Assembly: GCF_030406775.1 (NCBI RefSeq)
Contig: NZ_CP129119.1
Location: forward strand, 1,398,001 to 1,462,000
Direction: 5' to 3'
DNA: 64,000 bases
Origin: Sporosarcina trichiuri
GTDB lineage: Bacteria; Bacillota; Bacilli; Bacillales_A; Planococcaceae
A program made the translations under genes and the position numbers. The notes below the pieces were generated by a model. It saw only the letters and a program-made list of their open reading frames with translations, did not search any database and was not told the DNA's origin. Shown in pieces: positions 18,131 through 27,176 of this stretch (position 1 is the first letter of the stretch; every line of letters begins with the position of its first letter).

Positions 18131-20368
18131 TCATCCGCCCAGAATATCCTCTTCTGTTTCTCCCCCGTCAGATGGGCTCTCTTCTCCGGGTTCTTCTTCC
18201 GTTTCCGGTGCCGTCATTTGCTCGGGCTCTTCGAGTGTAATGACAACCGGGTCGTTTTCCGTGACCGCAGAGCCTGCGGACAGACTTTGCTTGACGACAT
18301 AGCCTTCCCCATTCACGCGGATGTCCAGATCGGTAAAACTTTTGAATGTCAGGATCTGTCGTTTCGACCATCCCGTGAAATCAGGAAGCAAGGTGTTACC
18401 CGATGTTTGCAGCATCACGACGGAACCTGGTGTCAGTTCCGTACCTGCCGCCGGCGATTGTGCAGCAATATCCCCGGCTTCACCGGTGATGACAGGAATG
18501 AGCCCTTTTTCTTTCAGTGCAGCTGCCGTCTTACCGGACGGTGCTCCTTCATAATTTTCCATCGTGACTGTATTGTCCGCATGCTCACTGTCCGGAGCGA
18601 TGTTCAGGTACTTAAGGCTGCTCTCCATCACAGACGTGAAGATTTCGGAAGTCGGATCGGAGCCGTATTTTCCTTCTTTCAGCTGTGGATGCTGGACAAG
18701 TACATAGGTCAGCAGCTGGGGATCATCGATCGGCGCCATGCCGAGGAATGAATATAGATAGTTGCCGTTCCCGGCCCTGTATCCTTTTCCTGAAGTGCGG
18801 GGAATTTGCGCAGTGCCTGTTTTTCCGCCCGCATCATACCCGTCGAGCGCGAATTTTTTGCCTGTACCGTGTTCTGAAGTGATGGTGGATGCCAGGACCT
18901 CACGCACCCGCTTTGCTGTCTCTTCGGAAATCGGGCTTTTTTTCGCCTCAGCGGAGTGCTGTTCCACTACTTTTTCGGTATTCGGATCGATGATCTGGTC
19001 GATGACATACGGGGTCATCATGTTTCCGTCATTCGCGATTGCCGTAGCAGCCTGGATCATCTGGATCGGAGTCACAGTAGACCCCTGTCCGTAGGAAGTC
19101 GTCAGCCGCTCACTTGGATAGTTATCGAGGATGATTCCGGACGCTTCGTTCGGCAGGTCGATGCCCACTTTTTTGCCGAACCCGAATTTCTTCAAGTAAT
19201 CGATGAATGTCTGATCGCCCATCCGTTCCAGCAGGTACGCCATCGATACGTTGGACGAACGCTGGAACCCTTCCAGGTAGGTGATCGTCCCCCATCCGGT
19301 CCGGTTGACGTCCCGGATGGTCCGGTCGTAGATTTTGTACTCCCCTGATTTATAGAATGCATTCGGATCCCATTTGTTCTCCTGGATAGCGGCAGCCAGA
19401 GTGAACATCTTCATGGTCGAACCCGGTTCGAATGTTTCCTCGACAGCCTCGTTCAGCCAATTATCAGTCAGCCCTTCCCGGGTTCCCGGGTGGAATGACG
19501 GCCGCTGGCTCATTGCCAGGATCTCGCCGGTTTTCGGATTCACGACGACTGCCAGCATCTTCTCCGGCTTATATTCCTTTTCCGCACGGTTGAGCGCGTC
19601 CTCCACGAAGTTCTGGATCGTCTTGTCGAGGGTCAGCTGGATCGTCTGTCCGTTTTTCGGTGCCTCGATCTGCTTTTCGTTATCCCGCAGCTGTATGCCC
19701 CAGCGGTCAGTCTTGAGGTTCATCTTCCCATCCGTGCCGGTCAGCTGTTTATCGTACGTTTTTTCGAGCCCCATCTTGCCGACAGTCCGGACTGTTTTGT
19801 CCTTCATCTCTTCAGGCATGGCAAAGCCGACTAAGTAAGACGCGAATTTTCCGTTCGGGTACAGCCGTTTCTTGTCCTCGAAAAACCGGATTCCCGGTAG
19901 TTCCTCTTTTTTGAGGGCATCTGCAGTTTCGTTTGAAATCGACCGTCCGGCTTTCCCGAACTCGATCTGATACGCATCGGCCGGAGCATTTTGGAACCGT
20001 TCCAAAATCGCATCCCGGTCCATATCGAGATACTGGCTCAGCACATCGGCCGTCTTTTCAAAATCCGTGACGTGCTGCTGTTTTTTCGAGCCTTTGGAAG
20101 CCTTCTCACTCAGCACGGCCACAAGCCGGTAGCTGAGCGTGTCCGTGGCGATCACTTCACCTGCGCGATCGACGATTTTACCGCGATCGGCCCGCAGGAC
20201 GGATTCCTTCAAGTATTTCTGATCCGCCATCGCCGCGAGAGCACGGCCGTCGATTTGTCCGGTGATCTGAATCTGGAGCATTCTTCCGAACAAAAGGAAA
20301 AAGAGCCCTCCAAATATAAACAGCATCAGAAAGGCTCCACCTTGAAATCGAAATTTCTTTTTTTTCAT
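18131..20368 (-). CDS. pbpB: Division-specific class B penicillin-binding protein PBP2B
   Basis: Septal transpeptidase essential for division, partner of FtsW, FtsL and DivIB. 745 residues: basic N-terminus MKKKKFRFQGG, membrane anchor (about 12-30), dimerisation domain, transpeptidase domain with STMK at 317-320, SSN in RSSNVSMAY and KTGTAQ, then two PASTA repeats (MENYEGAPSGKTAAAL and PDFTGWSKRQILTFKSF) and a Glu-rich tail. The ATG overlaps the ftsL stop as ATGA, so translation is coupled. Confidence 0.96.
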   Translation of the reverse strand: MKKKKFRFQGGAFLMLFIFGGLFFLLFGRMLQIQITGQIDGRALAAMADQKYLKESVLRADRGKIVDRAGEVIATDTLSYRLVAVLSEKASKGSKKQQHVTDFEKTADVLSQYLDMDRDAILERFQNAPADAYQIEFGKAGRSISNETADALKKEELPGIRFFEDKKRLYPNGKFASYLVGFAMPEEMKDKTVRTVGKMGLEKTYDKQLTGTDGKMNLKTDRWGIQLRDNEKQIEAPKNGQTIQLTLDKTIQNFVEDALNRAEKEYKPEKMLAVVVNPKTGEILAMSQRPSFHPGTREGLTDNWLNEAVEETFEPGSTMKMFTLAAAIQENKWDPNAFYKSGEYKIYDRTIRDVNRTGWGTITYLEGFQRSSNVSMAYLLERMGDQTFIDYLKKFGFGKKVGIDLPNEASGIILDNYPSERLTTSYGQGSTVTPIQMIQAATAIANDGNMMTPYVIDQIIDPNTEKVVEQHSAEAKKSPISEETAKRVREVLASTITSEHGTGKKFALDGYDAGGKTGTAQIPRTSGKGYRAGNGNYLYSFLGMAPIDDPQLLTYVLVQHPQLKEGKYGSDPTSEIFTSVMESSLKYLNIAPDSEHADNTVTMENYEGAPSGKTAAALKEKGLIPVITGEAGDIAAQSPAAGTELTPGSVVMLQTSGNTLLPDFTGWSKRQILTFKSFTDLDIRVNGEGYVVKQSLSAGSAVTENDPVVITLEEPEQMTAPETEEEPGEESPSDGGETEEDILGG

Positions 20369-20733
20369 CGTCCAGGCACGACCTTTACGTTACTTTCATT
20401 CAGATTCAAGCCAAGTTCCTTTGCTTTTTCCCAAATGCGCTCATATGTCGATTTTTCACTTACTTGGTTGGACAATTCAATATTTTGTTTTGATGTTTCC
20501 TCGATTTTGTTTGAAAGATAGTGCATATCCTTGTTGGTGTCGTTGATTTTCGCCTGTGTATGCAGGACCGTCGTCGAGAACATGACAACCGCAGCAAGGA
20601 ACACAACAGCAAGGAATTTTTCTCCGGGTGAAAACAGCCTCCGGGGTTTCGGAGCAGGGACAGCGGCAGGAGATGTCTGCGTTTCCTGTTCCGGTATGTA
20701 CGTAGGTTCAAACTTTCTCTGTTCCAATGCCAT
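20365..20733 (-). CDS. ftsL: Cell division protein FtsL
   Basis: Small bitopic divisome protein that links DivIC/DivIB to PBP2B and FtsW. 122 residues: proline-rich cytosolic N-terminus, one membrane segment (FLAVVFLAAVVMFSTTVLH), then an extracytoplasmic leucine-zipper-like coiled coil (INDTNKDMHYLSNKIEETSK and onward). The end shows GLNLNESNVKVV, typical of FtsL. GGGGAAAA precedes the ATG. Identified by topology and by its fixed position between rsmH and pbpB as much as by sequence. Confidence 0.92.
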   Translation of the reverse strand: MALEQRKFEPTYIPEQETQTSPAAVPAPKPRRLFSPGEKFLAVVFLAAVVMFSTTVLHTQAKINDTNKDMHYLSNKIEETSKQNIELSNQVSEKSTYERIWEKAKELGLNLNESNVKVVPGR

Positions 20734-20749
20734 TCCGTTTTTTCCCCTT

Positions 20750-21682
20750 TCACTTGCGTTCTGCGATTCTCAATTTCGCAGAGCGGGCTCGTTTGTTTGC
20801 CTCTATTTCTTCCTCACTTGGCAGGATCGGTTTCCGGGTGATCAGCTTTAGCTTCACGTCCAGACCTTCCGGAATCACCGGCAGATTCGGCGGCAGCTCA
20901 GGCAGTGTCGAGGCTTCCTTGAAAATTGTTTTGCACAGCCTGTCCTCCAGGGAATGGAACGTGATGACGCTGATCCGGCCTTTCGGATTCAGCAGATCGA
21001 TCGCATCGGTCAATGACGTTTCGGCAGCCCCGAGTTCGTCATTCACGGCAATCCGGATTGCCTGGAATACACGTTTTGCCGGGTGGCCGCCTGTACGGCG
21101 GGCCGCCGCAGGGATGCCTGCTTTGATGAGTTCCGCAAGTTCAGCGGTTGTCCGGATCGGCTGTTCCGAGCGGGCTTCCTCGATTTTACGGGCGATGCTC
21201 TTCGAAAATTTCTCTTCTCCGTACCGGAAAAAGATCCGGATCAGATCCTGGTAGCTCCATTCGTTGACCACGTCGAACGCGGTCAACGGTGCATCCGTGT
21301 CCATCCGCATGTCGAGCGGCGCGTCGTGGTTGTAGCTGAATCCGCGCTCCGGGGTGTCCAGTTGCGGCGATGAGACGCCGAGGTCATAGAGGATGCCATC
21401 GACATATTCAATTCCGATAGCGGCCAGTTCTTCTTTGATGCGGCTGAAGTTCGAATGAATGAATGTGACCCGGTCCAAGTAGTCATGAAGTGTTTCTTTT
21501 GCGGCTTCGATTGCTGTCATGTCCTGATCGAAACAGATCAGTCTGCCTGCGCCAGAAAGCTGCTTTGCGATTTCTTTGCTGTGACCTGCACCGCCGAGCG
21601 TGCAGTCGACATAGATTCCATCCGGCTGGATCGCCAGCCCATCCACTGCTTCATGCAGTAATACTGTTGTGTGATCGAACAC
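20750..21682 (-). CDS. rsmH: 16S rRNA (cytosine1402-N4)-methyltransferase RsmH
   Basis: SAM-dependent methylation of C1402 in the 16S rRNA decoding centre. 310 residues, family-typical. Begins [19 protein letters not shown] motif [14 protein letters not shown]; later [50 protein letters not shown] and [10 protein letters not shown]. The start codon is GTG at 21682. Ends [11 protein letters not shown]. It is the second gene of the dcw operon, downstream of mraZ. Confidence 0.97.
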   Translation of the reverse strand: MFDHTTVLLHEAVDGLAIQPDGIYVDCTLGGAGHSKEIAKQLSGAGRLICFDQDMTAIEAAKETLHDYLDRVTFIHSNFSRIKEELAAIGIEYVDGILYDLGVSSPQLDTPERGFSYNHDAPLDMRMDTDAPLTAFDVVNEWSYQDLIRIFFRYGEEKFSKSIARKIEEARSEQPIRTTAELAELIKAGIPAAARRTGGHPAKRVFQAIRIAVNDELGAAETSLTDAIDLLNPKGRISVITFHSLEDRLCKTIFKEASTLPELPPNLPVIPEGLDVKLKLITRKPILPSEEEIEANKRARSAKLRIAERK

Positions 21683-21717
21683 GGGTACCGCCTGCTTTCC
21701 ATGTCATCTGGTACTGA

Positions 21718-22149
21718 TTAAAAATCGAAGTCCATAATATTCTCTGCAATGTCGTTGAAGGAGTCCGCAGACTCTTCATAGTAGGATTGCCAAATTTCTT
21801 CCGACCAGATTTCAAAACGGCCGGATACACCGATGACCATGCAGTCTTTCGCGATTTTGGCGTAGCCGAGAAGGGAAGCGGGAATGTTGACACGCCCCTG
21901 CTTATCCAGCTCGGCTTCGGTGGCTCCTGAAAAGAAGAAACGGGTGAATGCCCGTGCGTCTTTCTTTGTGACGGGCAGCGCTTTCAGTTTCTCTTCAAGT
22001 TTCTTCCATTCATTCATCGGGTAGCCGAAGAGGCAGTTATCCAGTCCGCGGGTCAATACGAAACCATCCGAAAGATGCTCCCTGAATTTCGAAGGGATGA
22101 TCAGACGGCCTTTGGTATCGATTGAATGTTGGTATTCACCCATGAACAT
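21718..22149 (-). CDS. mraZ: Transcriptional regulator MraZ
   Basis: DNA-binding regulator of the dcw operon with two AbrB-like swapped-hairpin domains forming a ring oligomer. From ATG 22149 the protein is 143 residues and begins [20 protein letters not shown], the family start. The reading frame is open upstream to 22251, but that extension matches nothing. The two DXXXR motifs are DTKGR and DKQGR, with the second domain around [19 protein letters not shown]. It heads the division cluster, and three 10-bp-spaced GTGG repeats lie directly upstream, the arrangement expected for autoregulation. Confidence 0.96.
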   Translation of the reverse strand: MFMGEYQHSIDTKGRLIIPSKFREHLSDGFVLTRGLDNCLFGYPMNEWKKLEEKLKALPVTKKDARAFTRFFFSGATEAELDKQGRVNIPASLLGYAKIAKDCMVIGVSGRFEIWSEEIWQSYYEESADSFNDIAENIMDFDF

Positions 22150-22180
22150 ACCCTTCACCCCACTATATAAGTTTAATGTA

Positions 22181-22204
22181 CCACATCCCCCCACTTTCCT
22201 CCAC
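22181..22204 (-). promoter_or_regulatory. MraZ-binding repeats (three GTGG, 10-bp spacing)
   Basis: On the minus strand GTGG occurs three times with starts exactly 10 bases apart: GTGGAGGAAA, GTGGGGGGAT, then GTGGTACATT. On the plus strand these are CCAC at 22181, 22191 and 22201. A fourth GTGG is 21 bases further downstream, at 22160-22163. MraZ proteins bind direct repeats of this kind upstream of their own gene, so this is very probably the autoregulatory operator. No strong -35/-10 pair was identified nearby. Confidence 0.8.
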
Positions 22205-22503
22205 CCATTTTTGTATTTGCAATGAATTTGTATCAATAGCACTCGATTCATTGAGATTATTACGTTTGTTACAATTCAGGGCGGTGTTTTTCAACCAGGA
22301 CCAGCAGGTTGATGGGCCGGGTTTTTCCAGTTCGCAGGCTGCCGTTTGTTCTGGCTGGTTTGCTGCTCGGATTGTTTTGCGGTCAACTCACAAGCGTGGC
22401 TCGTCTATCTTCGACCCGGACCTGGATTTGCGCGCGAGTCGCAGTTAGAACCGCTTTAGCCACGCGCTTATACCAGGGATCGGCACCGCCGATTGGCGCA
22501 GCC
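22205..22503. other. Intergenic stretch between the mraZ operator and bshC terminator
   Basis: About 300 bases without a supported gene. The part next to mraZ (22205-22270) is AT-rich and probably contains the dcw promoter, with TTGATA and TACAAA only 15 bases apart as a poor candidate. The remaining part is GC-rich, with only short frames that lack ribosome binding sites. Confidence 0.6.
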
Positions 22504-22548
22504 AAAAAAGCACATGACCTGCGCTTCTGCGCGCAGATCATGTGCTTT
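22504..22548 (-). terminator. Terminator after bshC
   Basis: AAAGCACATGA and TCATGTGCTTT form an 11-base perfect stem with an internal GC-rich hairpin. On the minus strand it is followed by a U run. It lies just past the bshC stop. Confidence 0.88.
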
Positions 22549-22555
22549 CGAATTG

Positions 22556-24166
22556 TCATAGATAGATGATGACGTGGCTGCCGTCCGATGGAATCTCTTC
22601 GGCGAGGAGATCGCGGATCAGGGACGGCCCATATTCGTTCAGGTATTTGAACGGTGTATAGGTCCGTTCCTGAAGATTGCGTTCCGGATACAGATCGCCC
22701 TCCAGCAGGTTGTAGCTGCCGAGAGCCGCTGCATACTTCCGCAGCAGCGCGTCTTCCGTCTTCTCCCGCAGGAATTCCACTTGGCGGAGATGGTACCCAA
22801 GGTTTTTTTCTGAAAGCGCACCCAGATCCGTATCGCCGAGATGCTGCTGGATTTTTGCGTACTGCACAGTCAGCAGGTCAACGGTCTCGCCGAGAAGTGA
22901 GTCCATCCCTTCGTCCCTCTGCTCATCCAGAAACTGTTCGCGGCGGATGATCGTTTCGCCCGCCAGGACCCTGTCGACCGTCAAACCGGTCTTCTCGAGT
23001 GCATGCTGTGCGTTCCGGGTGACGAGTGTGATCGAGATGCGCGGCACGACGATCGGCATCTTGATGCCGAACAGGCGGAATGCCGGCTTCAACAACGCCC
23101 AGTAGGCGATTTCACCGGGACCGCCGACAAACGCAAGAACGGGCAGCATCAGGTCCTGCATGATCGGCCTTGTTGCGACATTATTGCTGAGCAGCCAAGG
23201 TGTTTTCTCTGCAATCGCCAGCAATTCCTCTTCCGTGAAACGGAGTCCGGCAGCTTCGTTGACGAACAGGCCATCCTTCCTGCTGAGCAGGACACGTCCC
23301 GTCTCATGGACATAGAACAGATGCGCCGCGTCTCCTGACGCTTCGATCGGCGCCCCGTAGCCTTCTGTGCTGAACCGTGATTCGGTCTCCGCGACACTTG
23401 CCGCCAATTCGGCCGACTTCCGGATGAACTGCTTGAAATGATCTTTCTCAAGTTCCCTGAACGACCGGTCCGCCGCATCGATCATCAGCAGGCCGTGCTC
23501 CTTGAACAGCCCGTTCATGAGACGGACGAAGAAGCCGGTGAACGTCGTTTCATGCTCCGCGGCTTCCAATACGTCTGCAAGCAATTGCTTCGTGTGGACC
23601 GTCTCCCCGAAGTCACGGAAGATGAGCCGGATGAATTCCGCCATCTGTTCCTGGCTGTAGACAGTTTCCGATGCCATCGTCTTCAGGACAAACCGTTCGG
23701 GATACTGCCGTTTCAGCGGCCGGCCATCCTGTTCCGCGTAGATATGATTGATTTCGTCGATATCATGGTCTTCTCCTGCAATCCAGAACACCGGCACGAT
23801 CGGTACGCCCAATTTCACCTGCTGCTGCCGGGCGAGCAGGATGACGGTGATCGCCTTATGCACAGAATAGAGAGGACCTGTCAGCAGACCGGCCTGCTGA
23901 CCGCCGACCACCGCGACTGCACCGTCTTCCAGCGCCTTCAGGTTCGCGGCCTGTGACTCCGAGATCCCGTATGGCTCAAGAAAGTTCCGGATCGTACCCG
24001 TCAGTTCTTTCCGCTGGTACATCCGGCTGTCCAATTCCTCCAGGCGGCTGCTGAAATCATTCTCTCCTCTGCCATAATCGAAATAGGATGCGGCAAACTC
24101 CTGATCATTCCCGTATGACTCCATGATTTTGTTCTTATGTATAGGATGTGATGCAATTTTCATCAT
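22556..24166 (-). CDS. bshC: Bacillithiol biosynthesis cysteine-adding enzyme BshC
   Basis: Adds cysteine to GlcN-malate in the last step of bacillithiol synthesis. 536 residues from ATG 24166, close to B. subtilis BshC (YllA, 539). I rejected an in-frame upstream start at 24286 because AAAGGGG lies just before 24166 and relatives begin here (MKIASHPIHKNK). Characteristic stretches are VVGGQQAGLLTGPLYSVHKAI, FWIAGEDHDIDEINHIY and PVLAFVGGPGEIAYWALLKPAF, with a C-terminal coiled coil. In B. subtilis it is also next to mraZ. Confidence 0.95.
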   Translation of the reverse strand: MMKIASHPIHKNKIMESYGNDQEFAASYFDYGRGENDFSSRLEELDSRMYQRKELTGTIRNFLEPYGISESQAANLKALEDGAVAVVGGQQAGLLTGPLYSVHKAITVILLARQQQVKLGVPIVPVFWIAGEDHDIDEINHIYAEQDGRPLKRQYPERFVLKTMASETVYSQEQMAEFIRLIFRDFGETVHTKQLLADVLEAAEHETTFTGFFVRLMNGLFKEHGLLMIDAADRSFRELEKDHFKQFIRKSAELAASVAETESRFSTEGYGAPIEASGDAAHLFYVHETGRVLLSRKDGLFVNEAAGLRFTEEELLAIAEKTPWLLSNNVATRPIMQDLMLPVLAFVGGPGEIAYWALLKPAFRLFGIKMPIVVPRISITLVTRNAQHALEKTGLTVDRVLAGETIIRREQFLDEQRDEGMDSLLGETVDLLTVQYAKIQQHLGDTDLGALSEKNLGYHLRQVEFLREKTEDALLRKYAAALGSYNLLEGDLYPERNLQERTYTPFKYLNEYGPSLIRDLLAEEIPSDGSHVIIYL

Positions 24167-24245
24167 TCGAGCCCCTTTTTCGCCAACTGTGTATGGTCTG
24201 AGTATAGCACTCCGCCCCGAGCGTTTAAAAACATACGCTTGCCGT

Positions 24246-24635
24246 CTACTGCACAAGGAATCCGACAGACTCCGTGGCTGCGCCAATCACCAGGAGAACG
24301 AGATAGAGCAGGGAAAACACGATAAAGAGCATCCGCCAATAGTTGCGCAGCATCCGCAGCATACTGAATTCCTTGCTCTTCACCCGCTCCGCTACAGCGT
24401 ACCCGATCCCTGCAATCAGGATGCCTGACGCCACGATCAGCCATGCGTGTGCAGCCATCCTGTCCAGGACGAATGCAGTCGCCATGACGAGCAGCGGCAC
24501 CGTCCAGTCGGCTGCCATGCGGATCGATTTCACTTGCGACCGCCCGGCGAGACGGCTTCCGGCAAATAAAATGGCGGACAGTACATACGGCACTATTATC
24601 AAAAATGCAAGTCCATGCTGCATTGCTTCTTTCAT
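24246..24635 (-). CDS. DUF3397 membrane protein
   Basis: 129-residue protein with four hydrophobic segments (about 8-25, 43-58, 62-82, 103-125), matching the DUF3397 family often found between panE and bshC in Bacillales. Basic loops lie between the segments (GSRLAGRSQVKSIR and AERVKSKEFSMLRMLRNY). Function unknown. The ATG overlaps the panE stop as TGATG, so it is probably co-translated with panE. A GTG one codon earlier is an alternative start. Confidence 0.8.
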   Translation of the reverse strand: MKEAMQHGLAFLIIVPYVLSAILFAGSRLAGRSQVKSIRMAADWTVPLLVMATAFVLDRMAAHAWLIVASGILIAGIGYAVAERVKSKEFSMLRMLRNYWRMLFIVFSLLYLVLLVIGAATESVGFLVQ

Positions 24636-25522
24636 CACTCGTCTACCCTTTCGTCAATAGCTTTCAGCAGCCTCTCCAGCTGGCCGAGCACCGGCATCCG
24701 CTCCCGATTCGGTCCGATGGCCGCGGTGACAATCGTGTCGATTTCCATGGGGTCACCGTTTTTGCGGTCCGTCAGCATCGATGATTCGTTCGCGGCGGTG
24801 TTCCGGCACACCGTCATTACATCTGCGAAGGACAGTCGGCCTGCGGTATCCGGATAGGCTTCCGCCAGTTCATAGTACACATCTTCCATCAGTCTGCAGG
24901 CATTCTCCCGCGAAACAAGCTCCCCGTTCCTGATCCCGAGCAGAGCGGTCAGCGGATTGATGCAGCAGTTGAGCAGCAGCTTTCGGTACAGCATGGCCCG
25001 AGCATCCGGCTGCAGCCGGAACGGGAACGGCTCTTCCATCTGCCGGCACAATTCTTCCAACGGCTGCGGGTCCCCCCTGTAATGTGCAGCGGCTGTCACA
25101 CCATTGCCGAGATGGCGGACCGTCCAGTCGTTCTCCCTGTTTGCGCCGTGCGTGATGGAAGCGAACCCGATGGAAGGGAACAGCAGGTCATCCGCCTGCT
25201 CGAAATGCCGGATCCCATTTTGGATGAACAGCATGTAGCCGATCCGGACATCGCTCGTCAGGGAGTCAAAAAGCTTAGGCAGGCTGCCTGATTTGACCGC
25301 CGCAATCCATAGGGCTCCGTCCGGCGCGTCAGACGGCTCTGTGAAAGCATTCACCGCAAACCGCCGCCCGCCGGTGTCCCCGATGCGGAGCAGGCCGTTC
25401 TTCTGTAATGCCAGGCTCTGGCCGGGCCGGCGCGTGAGAAAAGAAACACCATGCCCCTGTTCCGCCAGATAGGAACCCATCAGCATCCCGATGGCTCCTG
25501 CCCCTGCAATGACAATCTCCAT
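24635..25522 (-). CDS. panE: 2-dehydropantoate 2-reductase
   Basis: Reduces 2-dehydropantoate to pantoate with NADPH, a step of pantothenate and CoA synthesis. 295 residues. The N-terminal Rossmann motif GAGAIGMLMGSYLAEQGH is at 7-24. The C-terminal helical domain carries KLLLNCCINPLTALLGIRNGEL with the catalytic Lys, and the substrate-binding E(I)DTIVTAA region near the end. GGAGGG precedes the ATG. B. subtilis ylbQ has the same position before yllA. Confidence 0.92.
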   Translation of the reverse strand: MEIVIAGAGAIGMLMGSYLAEQGHGVSFLTRRPGQSLALQKNGLLRIGDTGGRRFAVNAFTEPSDAPDGALWIAAVKSGSLPKLFDSLTSDVRIGYMLFIQNGIRHFEQADDLLFPSIGFASITHGANRENDWTVRHLGNGVTAAAHYRGDPQPLEELCRQMEEPFPFRLQPDARAMLYRKLLLNCCINPLTALLGIRNGELVSRENACRLMEDVYYELAEAYPDTAGRLSFADVMTVCRNTAANESSMLTDRKNGDPMEIDTIVTAAIGPNRERMPVLGQLERLLKAIDERVDE

Positions 25523-25539
25523 AATAGCCCTCCCATTGG

Positions 25540-25585
25540 AAAAAAGCTGCCCGGACCATCCCTTACAGAGACGATCCGGGCAGCC
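25540..25585 (-). terminator. Terminator after the acyl-CoA carboxylase genes
   Basis: On the minus strand GGCTGCCCGGATC pairs with GGTCCGGGCAGC, with a loop of about 15 bases and a six-base U run. It ends the carboxylase operon 12 bases past the stop codon. Confidence 0.88.
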
Positions 25586-25596
25586 GTTATACCGGA

Positions 25597-27150
25597 TTAT
25601 ACAGGATATACCGGGTGTTTGCGCGGAGGCTGCGGAATTTCTTTCGTGCTGTACAGAGCAAACCTGTCCGCAAGCACAGCCCGCAGATCCGAAGGCTTGA
25701 CGATCTCGTCGATGATCATTTCAGATGCAAGCCGGTAAATATCGATTTCCGCTTTGTATTCCTGCTGTTTCTGCTGAACGAATGCCCGGCGTTCTTTCGG
25801 GTCTTCAATCGCTTCGATCTTGTTGGAATAGACGGCATTGACCGCTGCTTCAGGACCCATGACGGCAATCTGTGCAGTCGGAAGGGCGATGCACACATCC
25901 GGTTCGAATGCCGGGCCGGCCATCGCATAAAGACCTGCACCATATGCTTTCCGGACAACGACGGAAATTTTCGGCACTGTCGCGGAACTCATCGCCATGA
26001 TCAGTTTGGCACCATGGCGGATGATCCCTTCCCGTTCCACTTTCGTCCCGATCATGAAGCCTGGTACGTCTGCCAGGAACAGGAGAGGAATTGAGAAGGC
26101 ATCACACAGGTTGATGAACTTCGCCCCTTTGTCAGCGGAGTCGACAAACAGGACGCCGCCTTTCGCTTTCGGCTGGTTGGCAATGATACCGACAGGCCGG
26201 CCGTCGATCCGGGCAAGACCCGTAATGAGTTCAGGCGCGAATTTCTTCTTCACCTCGAAAAAGCTGTCTTCATCGATCAGCGTGTCGATCGCTTCATACA
26301 TATTGAAGGGCGCATTCTGGTTTTCGGGGATGATTTCCTCTAGCGTGCGCCCTGTTTTGGCCGCAACGGCCTCTTTGAGCGGAGCCGATTCAGTGAAGTT
26401 GGCCGGGAAAAAAGCGAGATACCGTTTTGCTTCTGCGATCGCTTCTTCTTCCGAGTCTGCGAGCACATCGCCGCAGCCGCTGACCGAGCAGTGCATCTCC
26501 GCGCCGCCCATCTCTTCGAGCGACACCTTCTGACCGATCACTTTCTCGGCCATCCGCGGCGAGCCGAGATACATCGATGCGTTTCCGTCCACCATGATGA
26601 CCAAATCGCAGAAGGCCGGTATGTAAGCACCACCTGCTGCAGACGGTCCGAACAGGACGCACAGCTGCGGGATGAACCCTGACAGCCTCACCTGGTTATG
26701 GAAGATCCGGCCGGCCCCTCTGCGGTTCGGGAACATGTCCAGCTGGTCTGTAATACGTGCACCTGCGGAATCCACCAGATACAGCATCGGCACCCTGTGC
26801 ATTTCCGCTGTCTCCTGGATCCGGATGATCTTTTCGACGGTGCGTGATCCCCAAGAGCCCGCTTTGATGGTCGAATCGTTCGCCATGACACAGACCGTCT
26901 GCCCGCCGACTTTCCCCATGGCTGTGACAACCCCGTCCGCCGGCAGATCACCTGCTTCGCAGTTTGCAAAGCGGCCGTCCTCTGTATACTCACCATTATC
27001 GAAGAGCAGTTCAAGCCGCTTGCGCACGAATAATTTTCCCTGCTCGGCTGCTTTATCGTGGTACTTCTGCTGGCCGCCGGCAAAAATGGCAGCCAGGTGT
27101 TCCTCGAGCTTACCGTTATACCCCTTTTGTTCTTCTGTGCTGTTCGTCAC
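25597..27150 (-). CDS. Acyl-CoA carboxylase, carboxyltransferase subunit
   Basis: Carboxyltransferase of a biotin-dependent acyl-CoA carboxylase (propionyl-/methylcrotonyl-CoA type, like B. subtilis YngE). 517 residues. Two crotonase-like halves are seen: N-terminal acyl-CoA binding with GGQTVCVMANDSTIKAGSWG and PSAAGGAYIPAFCDLVIM; C-terminal carboxybiotin binding with RIDGRPVGIIANQP, LLFLADVPGFMIGTKVEREGIIRHGAKLI and MGPEAAVNAVYSNKI. The GTG start at 27150 has a GGGGGTA site. The biotin carrier gene lies 26 bases upstream. No biotin carboxylase subunit is nearby, so it must be supplied elsewhere, or the pair works as a decarboxylase or transcarboxylase. The acyl-CoA substrate cannot be read from sequence alone. 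Confidence 0.9.
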   Translation of the reverse strand: MTNSTEEQKGYNGKLEEHLAAIFAGGQQKYHDKAAEQGKLFVRKRLELLFDNGEYTEDGRFANCEAGDLPADGVVTAMGKVGGQTVCVMANDSTIKAGSWGSRTVEKIIRIQETAEMHRVPMLYLVDSAGARITDQLDMFPNRRGAGRIFHNQVRLSGFIPQLCVLFGPSAAGGAYIPAFCDLVIMVDGNASMYLGSPRMAEKVIGQKVSLEEMGGAEMHCSVSGCGDVLADSEEEAIAEAKRYLAFFPANFTESAPLKEAVAAKTGRTLEEIIPENQNAPFNMYEAIDTLIDEDSFFEVKKKFAPELITGLARIDGRPVGIIANQPKAKGGVLFVDSADKGAKFINLCDAFSIPLLFLADVPGFMIGTKVEREGIIRHGAKLIMAMSSATVPKISVVVRKAYGAGLYAMAGPAFEPDVCIALPTAQIAVMGPEAAVNAVYSNKIEAIEDPKERRAFVQQKQQEYKAEIDIYRLASEMIIDEIVKPSDLRAVLADRFALYSTKEIPQPPRKHPVYPV

Positions 27151-27176
27151 GCAAATACCCCCATTCAGTGATCTGC

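Noticed and set aside
22309..22569. Short plus-strand frames in the mraZ-bshC gap
   Set aside because: They run through the bshC terminator and lack ribosome binding sites.
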